From Enterococcus sp. 9E7_DIV0242 (GTDB lineage: Bacteria > Bacillota > Bacilli > Lactobacillales > Enterococcaceae), in the NCBI RefSeq assembly GCF_002140975.2, contig NZ_CP147247.1, positions 2,144,501 to 2,208,500 on the forward strand: a stretch of 64,000 bases of DNA, written 5' to 3'. Below are positions 57,351 to 64,000 of this stretch, piece after piece. A model generated the notes under the pieces. The model did not search any database. It had not been told where the DNA came from and saw only the letters and a program-made list of their open reading frames with translations. Numbering within the stretch: position 1 is the first letter of the stretch; every line of letters starts with the position of its first letter. A program made the position numbers and the translations under genes.

Positions 57351-60092
57351 TTAGATACTCAGATTGACGATCGTCAGCTTATCTTTTTGAATCTTGAATG
57401 CAGTGTTCTCTTTTACTTCATCAAAGTTCAAATCGATGGCTTGCAGGGTTAACTCTGATTCAGGCGCATGCAGAATTTTGTAATCCCCAACTGGAAGATA
57501 CGTACTAATTTGACCAAAAGTATTGGTTTCAGCTTGAATCACATTGTTGTCACTATCGATCAACCAGAATTTTTGGCCTCTTGTATCAAGAGACATAGAA
57601 GTAACGAAGATCACCGCTCTACCTTCACCTAATCGTTGACCACTAGGTCTGTTATAAACATTTTGAAGGGTTGTCTGACCTACTGTGACTCCCACGGTAT
57701 ACGTGTTTGAAACAGGATCCAGAACATAGCCTGACGGTGCAATGGTTTCTTCTATCACATACATTCCTGCTGATAAATTGTATAGGTTGATTTCACCGTT
57801 TTCATCCGTTACCTCTGTCACTACAGTTCCATCTGGATAAGTGATTTTAAAGGTCGCTCCCGGAAGGGTTGTCGTTGTCGTTCCGCCAAATGCATCTCTA
57901 GCATACTTCACGATTTTCAGCGCACCAACATCATTGATTTTTACGTTTGGATGAGCAATTTCTGCCGTCTCACCCGCTTCAACTTCAATTGGATAGAACG
58001 TATTATCTTCTTCATATCCTGGAGGAGCTGTTTTCTCTACAACATAGTATGTTCCAGGTTCCAGATCATTAATCAGTATCACGCCATCTTGATTGGTTGT
58101 ATAGGTGCCGATTAATGAATAATTTTTATCGTATACTTCAAATACAGCATTTTGTAAGTAAACAATTGGATCGGAATCCTTCTCATATTTAATAATTTTT
58201 AATGAGCCTAGCTCAGGTTCTTCCTCTTTATTAACGACTGTTACACTTGGTTTTGGTGTGTCTTTTGACACGGTTACCTTAATTGGTGTTGCATCCAGTT
58301 CATAGCCATCGGGTGCTTTCGTTTCGACTAACGTGTACTCACCATATGGCAGATCATTCAATTGTGCCACACCAATTGCATTCGTCGTAATTGTGTCAAT
58401 CTTTGTTCCAGAAGCGTCAAACACGTCAAAGACCGCTCCTTCTAATCGTTTACCGGATTCATCTTCTTTGACGACTTCCAAGCCGCCTTTTGATTCCTTG
58501 TTTACTACTTTCACACTTGGTTTTGGTGTGTCTTTTGATACCGTTACCTTGATTGGCGTTGCATCCAACTCATAGCCGGCTGGTGCTTTCGTTTCGACCA
58601 ACGTGTATTCGCCATATGGCAGATCGTTCAATTGTGCTACACCATTCGCATTCGTCGTGATCGTACCAACTTTAACACCTGAAGCATTAAACACATCAAA
58701 GACTGCTCCTTCTAGTCGTTTACCGGATTCATCTTCTTTGACGACTTCCAAGCCGCCTTTTGATTCCTTGTTTACTACTTTCACACTTGGTTTTGGTGTG
58801 TCTTTTGATACGGTTACTTTGATTGGCGTTGCATCTAGCTCATAGCCGGCTGGTGCTTTCGTTTCGACCAACGTGTATTCGCCATATGGCAGATCGTTCA
58901 ATTGTGCTACACCATTCGCATTCGTCGTGATTGTACCAACTTTAACACCTGAAGCATTAAACACATCAAAGACTGCTCCTTCTAGTCGTTTACCGGATTC
59001 ATCTTCTTTGACGACTTCCAAGCCGCCTTTTGATTCCTTGTTTACTACTTTCACACTTGGTTTTGGTGTGTCTTTTGATACGGTTACTTTGATTGGCGTT
59101 GCATCCAGTTCATAACCTGCTGGCGCTTTTGTTTCGACCAATGTATATTCGCCATATGGCAGATCATTCAATTGTGCTACGCCATTCGCATTCGTCGTGA
59201 TCGTACCAACTTTAACACCTGAAGCATTGAACACATCAAAGATTGCTCCTTCTAGTCGTTTACCGGATTCATCTTCCTTGATGACTTCCAAGCCGCCTTT
59301 AGCTTTCTTATTGACAACAGTCGCTGTTGGACATGGTGTTGTTTTTGAAATAGTTACTTTGATCGGTGTTGTGATCAATTCATAGCCAGCTGGCGCCTTT
59401 GTTTCAACTAAGGTGTACTCACCATATGGCAGATTATTCAGCTGAGCCACACCATTTGCATTGGTTGTCACTGTTCCAACCTTAACTCCTGAGGCATTGA
59501 ACACATCAAATGTCGCTCCGGCTAATGGTCGACCATTTTCATCTACTTTTTTTATATTCAAACTTCCAGTTGTACATGCTGGTTTATTGTATTTCTTTAA
59601 ACAAACCGTTAAGCAAGACTTCACGACCACTGAGGCTGGGCTGCTCTCTAGCTCATACCCAGCTGGTGCCTTTGTTTCTACAACTTTATAAATGCCGGTA
59701 GATAGTTTACCTGATTTCGCTACACCATAGGCATTAGAGGTAATCACTTCGACCACTTTTCCGGCACTGTTATAAATAGTAAATTGTGCTCCAGCCAATT
59801 TTTTAAATGTTGTTGCATCATATTTCGTTATTTCGATATAGCCGCCAAAAATTGGCGTAAAGCAACGGCTGTTCAGACTAGCTGAACTTGCCTGAACACC
59901 ACTTAAAGCAAAAGCCGTCGGATCAGTCGGACTTTCCTGTGTCCCAGACTCTAGACCAGTACTCCACCCACTCCCTGTGGATAAATTGACTGCAGCCTCT
60001 GCCTCCGTTTCCTGAACAGCAAAAAATACAAGTGCCATAATCATCATGATTGCTGAATAAACTACTCTTTTCATTCCTTTTCTCACTCGCAA
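57351..60092 (-). CDS. Secreted multi-Cna_B-type (SpaA-like) repeat protein
   Basis: A 913-residue exported protein: signal peptide (about 1-33) then about eight SpaA/Cna_B-like modules. Each shows a Lys at the strand (GGLEVVKED), a catalytic-type Glu in LVETKAPAGYEL and a late VVNK Asn, consistent with intramolecular isopeptide bonds. Four central modules are near identical. A different beta domain ends the protein at NLSI with no LPXTG or anchor. The start lies among TTG 60092, GTG 60086 and ATG 60074; AAAGGA fits either of the first two. Probably adhesive or structural. It lies just upstream of lanA on the same strand. Confidence 0.85.
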   Translation of the reverse strand: MRVRKGMKRVVYSAIMMIMALVFFAVQETEAEAAVNLSTGSGWSTGLESGTQESPTDPTAFALSGVQASSASLNSRCFTPIFGGYIEITKYDATTFKKLAGAQFTIYNSAGKVVEVITSNAYGVAKSGKLSTGIYKVVETKAPAGYELESSPASVVVKSCLTVCLKKYNKPACTTGSLNIKKVDENGRPLAGATFDVFNASGVKVGTVTTNANGVAQLNNLPYGEYTLVETKAPAGYELITTPIKVTISKTTPCPTATVVNKKAKGGLEVIKEDESGKRLEGAIFDVFNASGVKVGTITTNANGVAQLNDLPYGEYTLVETKAPAGYELDATPIKVTVSKDTPKPSVKVVNKESKGGLEVVKEDESGKRLEGAVFDVFNASGVKVGTITTNANGVAQLNDLPYGEYTLVETKAPAGYELDATPIKVTVSKDTPKPSVKVVNKESKGGLEVVKEDESGKRLEGAVFDVFNASGVKVGTITTNANGVAQLNDLPYGEYTLVETKAPAGYELDATPIKVTVSKDTPKPSVKVVNKESKGGLEVVKEDESGKRLEGAVFDVFDASGTKIDTITTNAIGVAQLNDLPYGEYTLVETKAPDGYELDATPIKVTVSKDTPKPSVTVVNKEEEPELGSLKIIKYEKDSDPIVYLQNAVFEVYDKNYSLIGTYTTNQDGVILINDLEPGTYYVVEKTAPPGYEEDNTFYPIEVEAGETAEIAHPNVKINDVGALKIVKYARDAFGGTTTTTLPGATFKITYPDGTVVTEVTDENGEINLYNLSAGMYVIEETIAPSGYVLDPVSNTYTVGVTVGQTTLQNVYNRPSGQRLGEGRAVIFVTSMSLDTRGQKFWLIDSDNNVIQAETNTFGQISTYLPVGDYKILHAPESELTLQAIDLNFDEVKENTAFKIQKDKLTIVNLSI
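58211..59290 (-). repeat. Four tandem 270-bp repeats inside the Cna_B-type gene
   Basis: The same sequence recurs at 58471, 58741, 59011 and 59281 with an exact period of 270 bases (90 codons). Copies between 58500 and 59280 are nearly identical, including silent positions. A divergent copy continues at about 59551. This is a sign of recent expansion and of likely copy-number change. Confidence 0.92.
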
Positions 60093-60309
60093 CTCGTCCT
60101 TTACATAATTATTTTTTCATCTACCTGTTGATAACATCAGAAAAAATCGGTGTCTTTCATAGATTCTCCCTCTCTTTGCTGACTATCCAACATAACAACA
60201 ATAGTAACACAAAGATTGAATATCTTCACTATAAAAAATATAATTCTTTCAAAAGATAAAATAATAACGTAAGAATTAGCACCGATTTTATTCATTTGTC
60301 CTTCTTTGC

Positions 60310-61020
60310 TTACCGATCAACCTTGTCTGTAGGAGGCACAAACATATACCCTTTGCTTCGTACAGTCTTGATTACGCTTAAATTTACCGGATCATTTTCT
60401 AACTTACTGCGCAAATGAAAAATAATATTTGCAATTCTTGGCTTGCCATTCACTCGCTTCGTTCCCCATAATTTCTCGTAAAGCTCATCATATTTGAATG
60501 TCTTCTTAGGCTGCTTACTTAGTACTGATAACGCGCGGTACTCTAAGCCAGTTAGCCCAATTTCATCTCCTCCATTTACAATGACACTTTGATTATCCGG
60601 ATTTAATTCCAGACGATCCGAGGTTGGACTTTTACGTAAAGAATACTCATGGTCTTTCTCTAGCAACGCTTTTCTGCCTGTCAAAGCATTTCGAACAATC
60701 AGGAAAAATTCCTGTCCCTGATCACTGATGATATTTCCATCCACTCCGAGTTGAAGATAGATCATACGATTGACTTCTGAAATTTCATTTCCATATGTCC
60801 ATAAAAGCATATGCTTTTTTTCACGTAGCTTCGTGATTAATACACAACTTTCACTAACATTTTCCTGATGTTCATCTACGATTACCGTGGCATCCAGAGA
60901 TAGTGCCTTGTCTATTTCTGTTTTCTCTAATTCAACGATATTGATATTTTCTCTGGCTAAAAGTTCTTTCTGCTGCTGCTTTAGTGTACCGGATAAATTA
61001 AATACTCCAATTGTTGGCAC
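60310..61020 (-). CDS. Orphan winged-helix regulator with a degenerate receiver-like N-terminus
   Basis: A 236-residue protein. The N-terminal 110 residues have a receiver-like alpha/beta pattern, but the acidic cluster and conserved lysine of a phospho-receiver are not evident. Residues 130-230 form an OmpR/PhoB winged helix (LTGLEYRALSVLSKQPKKTF; KPRIANIIFHLRSKLE; VRSKGYMFVPP). GGGGAGG precedes GTG 61020. No kinase is adjacent. It sits between the VWA and Cna_B-type genes and may control them. Confidence 0.78.
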   Translation of the reverse strand: MPTIGVFNLSGTLKQQQKELLARENINIVELEKTEIDKALSLDATVIVDEHQENVSESCVLITKLREKKHMLLWTYGNEISEVNRMIYLQLGVDGNIISDQGQEFFLIVRNALTGRKALLEKDHEYSLRKSPTSDRLELNPDNQSVIVNGGDEIGLTGLEYRALSVLSKQPKKTFKYDELYEKLWGTKRVNGKPRIANIIFHLRSKLENDPVNLSVIKTVRSKGYMFVPPTDKVDR

Positions 61021-61485
61021 AACTATTCCTCCCCTCTTTTATGTGTAGCCATTTAACTCACTAAAAAAGTCTTCATTCGTTTCTACTTCTACCCTCATGA
61101 AGTAAGCCACAGACTTCTAAAGTTATTTTCTTACAGTCAACTCCACTAGCTCCTTGTACAGAGTAGCTGAAAAAAGCGACTGAATTTCAACGCATTTATT
61201 TTTTTGCAGCCAACTTTTCCATAAATTAAAAAGTCGGTCGAAATAACTTAAAATTGGATAATAAAAAGCACTGGCGCATTCATGCTCAATAATCAAGACC
61301 AGAATTGCTGCGCATGCTTGCACAAAAAGGTGATTTGGTAATGAGAAACGTTACCTTTCGCTTCGCTAACCTTCAAGTCTCTATTGGATGATTGGTGATG
61401 TCCAGTACTTTTATAAATTGAGCTTTCTGTATTTCTATGTGGGACAGGTCGCTTCTTAGCTCCCAGTCAGTTGTTACTCCATTTT
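61021..61485 (-). other. Spacer between the VWA gene and the orphan regulator
   Basis: A 465-base region. A 66-codon frame at 61123-61323 has no ribosome binding site and I did not accept it, although it might be a gene remnant. No strong terminator was seen immediately after the VWA gene. Confidence 0.4.
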
Positions 61486-63753
61486 TTAAGGCGTTCCAAA
61501 TTTGTTTACTTCATAGCCCCAGCTGTAAGGCCTTGGTGATTCTTCTTCTTGTCCACCAGTATCTTTCCCAAGCTTCGGTTCAATAAACATCGTCAGCCAG
61601 TATTCAGTTGTATCTATGTCATACGTCAACACAGCTCCGTTTGTCGTTACTAAATCAGCCGTATTTGCAGAAACATGCTTATTACTCAAATCAAGTTTAT
61701 CCTTCGTCACAATATAGCCGTATAACTCATAATATTCTGGAACAAGATCATTGATCGTTAGACTTGCCTCCCGATTTTCAATTGACAAAGCATATTTTGT
61801 AAATAATGACTCCGTCACTTCCGGTGGTGTATTTTTCGTTGTACTTCCAGACGTCAGATTCATTGTTGCTGTCGTCGAATCAATCACCGTATGATAAAAA
61901 GCCCTGCTCGGAATCACTAATTCCTCATGAGCATTCAATACGACTTGACGTATATTCAGTGATTTGGAAACCATTCTGTTTTTTACAATGATCTCCACGT
62001 TTTCATAACCATTCGAACCATTTACAAATTCAAATTTTGCTGTATTTCCAGAAGTTGACACGCCATTTACTTCAATCGCTGTCGAATACTTCTGTGATGG
62101 ATGTAATGTTTCTGTCACGCTATAGTCTGTATCTGCTTTCCAAGGATGCACCGTTTCAATAAATTGATCATCCGCTTGTATGTCAAAAGTATCGTTTATC
62201 GTGTATTGGTCATTCCCATAAGCAACGTCGAATTCCTCCGTGGAACCAGTGATCTCCTGATCATTTTCGTCGTATAGTTTCTTTTTCAAACGAACAATCG
62301 TTGGTTTGACCTTTGGCACCTTAAAATCAATAGAATGATCTACGTCAAAGGCATCTGTGTACTCTAGAATCGTCGGCCCATTGGTTTCTGCCAATCCATT
62401 ACTATCAAGTACACTAAGCACATCATTGGTACCACTCACACGATAGGTCAGTTCCGCATACATGATATCCTCATCAGGATCATTGCTGATAGGCTTCAAC
62501 ATCTCACCTATATCCCAAGCAATTGTCTGCGAACCAGCTGGACCAGATACTGTAACAGTCCCTTGCGAGGCATTCGCATCTGTCACAGTGCCATTGACCG
62601 TAAACCCAGTACCCATCGGATCTGTTACATTCGCTACTTTTACGTTTCCGACAAATTCTCCGGCAATCCCCATTAAAATTTCTTCCAAGTCATCCGGTGT
62701 CGCATCATAGCTCTTATCTGGTGACGAAGCAACTTTTTCCATTACCTCTTTCGATGTACGAATAATTTCCGAGGCAACTAACCCATCCACACTAATCTGT
62801 TTATCTAAGTCCAACCCAATCGTATAAATGTTGGTAATTAATTTTTCTCCTGCTGATTTATCTATATCTTTGCTTATCGTTGCCTCAGCTATAGCGCTGT
62901 TGGCATGATTTCCAAAAAGAACGTCATTACTATTTGTAGATGGAATAAATATTGGCGATTCTCCAATTGACAAATAGGTTTTACCAAAACCATATCGAAC
63001 GCCATAATCAAACTTATCCTCCGGTATTGTTTGAACCGTTTGATAGGCATCTTTACCAGGATAAATATCCTGATTAAAAGCTTCCATTCCACTTAAACTG
63101 TTATATGGTGATTTAGGTGCGTAACTGATCGTGGGTACACCATCTGAAACCAATACAATATTCCGACTATTTGAAGTAGCTGTTTTTATGATATTGGTAG
63201 CTTCTTTCAATGCAGCTTGCGTAAACGTCGTCCCTTCACGTGTATAATCCAAAGCTTCAATCGTATTAATTAGTTCCGTCCTATTTTGTGCCCCCACCCA
63301 TTGACCAGTAGAAAAATTATGTGTTGTAACTGTACTGTCATAGGTGATCAAAGAAATTTTATGGAGATAATTATCTTGAAGCAGCTGCTCAACGAAGCTT
63401 TTTGCAGCTTCTTTTGCCTTAGGCATACGATCTCCTTCTGACATACTCCCAGACGTATCTACGATCAGCACTACTTCAGCTGCTGGCGGTGGAAAACTAT
63501 GACGAGCTTCAACACGTAAGGTAACATCCCATTGGTTGACCATACCGTCAACAGGGGTCGCTATTTTACTGACGCCAACTTCTCCATAATCCAGACCAAA
63601 CTGATTTCGTGCTGCTGCACTTTTTTCGCCTTCATTTGCCTTGATCGGCGCATTCGTTGTCAACAAAGACTGGGAAAAAATGATCATACTGATAAAGAAA
63701 AGAAAAAGTGCGGCAAGCTTGATGACACCCTTATTATTTCTTATTTTGTTCAT
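61486..63753 (-). CDS. Secreted VWA-domain protein, pilus-tip-adhesin-like
   Basis: A 755-residue exported protein. A signal peptide (about 1-38) leads into a von Willebrand A domain (about 90-370) with the metal-ion adhesion motif DTSGSMSEG. Beta-rich modules follow, resembling Cna-type regions (LKKKLYDENDQEITGS..). The C-terminus ends in PYSWGYEVNKFGTP without LPXTG, so sortase anchoring is not supported. AGGAGG before ATG 63753 decides the start. It resembles EbpA/RrgA-like tip adhesins in layout, and its operon partner is the truncated gene at the window edge. Confidence 0.82.
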   Translation of the reverse strand: MNKIRNNKGVIKLAALFLFFISMIIFSQSLLTTNAPIKANEGEKSAAARNQFGLDYGEVGVSKIATPVDGMVNQWDVTLRVEARHSFPPPAAEVVLIVDTSGSMSEGDRMPKAKEAAKSFVEQLLQDNYLHKISLITYDSTVTTHNFSTGQWVGAQNRTELINTIEALDYTREGTTFTQAALKEATNIIKTATSNSRNIVLVSDGVPTISYAPKSPYNSLSGMEAFNQDIYPGKDAYQTVQTIPEDKFDYGVRYGFGKTYLSIGESPIFIPSTNSNDVLFGNHANSAIAEATISKDIDKSAGEKLITNIYTIGLDLDKQISVDGLVASEIIRTSKEVMEKVASSPDKSYDATPDDLEEILMGIAGEFVGNVKVANVTDPMGTGFTVNGTVTDANASQGTVTVSGPAGSQTIAWDIGEMLKPISNDPDEDIMYAELTYRVSGTNDVLSVLDSNGLAETNGPTILEYTDAFDVDHSIDFKVPKVKPTIVRLKKKLYDENDQEITGSTEEFDVAYGNDQYTINDTFDIQADDQFIETVHPWKADTDYSVTETLHPSQKYSTAIEVNGVSTSGNTAKFEFVNGSNGYENVEIIVKNRMVSKSLNIRQVVLNAHEELVIPSRAFYHTVIDSTTATMNLTSGSTTKNTPPEVTESLFTKYALSIENREASLTINDLVPEYYELYGYIVTKDKLDLSNKHVSANTADLVTTNGAVLTYDIDTTEYWLTMFIEPKLGKDTGGQEEESPRPYSWGYEVNKFGTP

Positions 63754-63784
63754 TCTCTTCCTCCTCTTGTATCTGTTTTTTGAA

Positions 63785-64000
63785 CTAGTTTCCATCTGTT
63801 TGATCTTTCAGCAAATCGTCTACTTCTAACAATGGATTCACTATAGGTGTCTGACCATTCCACCATGCATCACGATACGCATATTTCGTAGCTCCGATTC
63901 CTTCGACTTTGATTTCAAAATCTAGAACAGCACCAACATATTCAGGTGTGATATTGGCCTGATTCATTCGCACGGTCGTAAATAGAGGCTCTGTCTTCTT
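63785..64000 (-). CDS. C-terminal part of an unidentified protein cut by the window edge
   Basis: The minus-strand frame is open to the window end, giving 71 residues ending at the stop (IKVEGIGATKYAYRDAWWNG, then LLEVDDLLKDQTDGN). The upstream part lies outside, so the family cannot be named. Its stop is 31 bases before the VWA start, implying the same operon. An apparent start inside at 63973 is not needed. Confidence 0.6.
   Translation of the reverse strand, partial: KKTEPLFTTVRMNQANITPEYVGAVLDFEIKVEGIGATKYAYRDAWWNGQTPIVNPLLEVDDLLKDQTDGN

Noticed and set aside
58333..59385. Series of 80-codon plus-strand frames with identical sequences
   Set aside because: They are antisense shadows of the 270-bp repeats in the Cna_B-type gene.
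61123..61323. 66-codon minus-strand frame between the VWA gene and the orphan regulator
   Set aside because: No ribosome binding site and no recognisable family; a gene remnant cannot be excluded.

Overview
The window is low-GC Firmicute chromosome and looks enterococcal. It carries liaF-liaS-liaR, greA-mltG, a heterodimeric EfrAB-type ABC exporter, rpoY-rnjA, radC, folC, a T-box valS, tpx-rex, ezrA, a cysteine desulfurase with thiI, an aspartokinase and a single-domain AA10 lytic polysaccharide monooxygenase. From memory, the order liaFSR-greA-mltG-efrAB-csp-radC-folC-valS-tpx-rex matches Enterococcus faecalis. No rRNA, tRNA, CRISPR or insertion sequence was seen. Layout: bases 1-7.7 kb hold dapF, sodA, ispG (an MEP-pathway gene), a 2-hydroxyacid dehydrogenase, a membrane-linked family 2 glycosyltransferase, an Mga-type regulator and a HesB-like protein. 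Bases 7.7-24 kb hold a KtrA-type potassium-channel regulator, the LiaFSR envelope-stress system, greA, mltG, an NADH oxidase, a lipoprotein of unknown role, a glyoxalase/flavin reductase operon under a palindrome-bearing promoter, a gamma-carbonic anhydrase and efrAB. Bases 24-44 kb hold rpoY-rnjA, a secreted CAP/Ig-like protein, csp, radC, a HAD phosphatase with folC, a YfhO-family membrane protein, valS with its T-box, tpx, rex, thiI, a cysteine desulfurase and ezrA. Bases 44-51 kb hold a RidA-like gene, a tandem array of structured repeats leading into aspartokinase, a small hydrolase operon, an acyl-ACP thioesterase and the monooxygenase under a cre site. Bases 51-64 kb look accessory and are all on the minus strand. 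In transcription order they are a partial gene cut by the window edge, a VWA-domain secreted protein, an orphan winged-helix regulator, a secreted protein with near-identical 270-bp Cna_B-type repeats, a class II lanthipeptide precursor with a run of twelve serines, its LanM synthetase, a peptidase-containing LanT exporter and a serine recombinase. The two strongest unexplained signals are the array before aspartokinase (44859-45443) and the lanthipeptide locus (50984-57250). In the array, about 100-base units recur, each with two or three hairpins, an embedded Shine-Dalgarno-like sequence and a conserved terminal ACGGACC; the last unit supplies the aspartokinase ribosome binding site. The lanthipeptide core has far more Ser/Thr than Cys, and no immunity or protease gene is visible next to it. 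A third, smaller oddity is radC, whose ribosome binding site is the 3-prime arm of a terminator hairpin.
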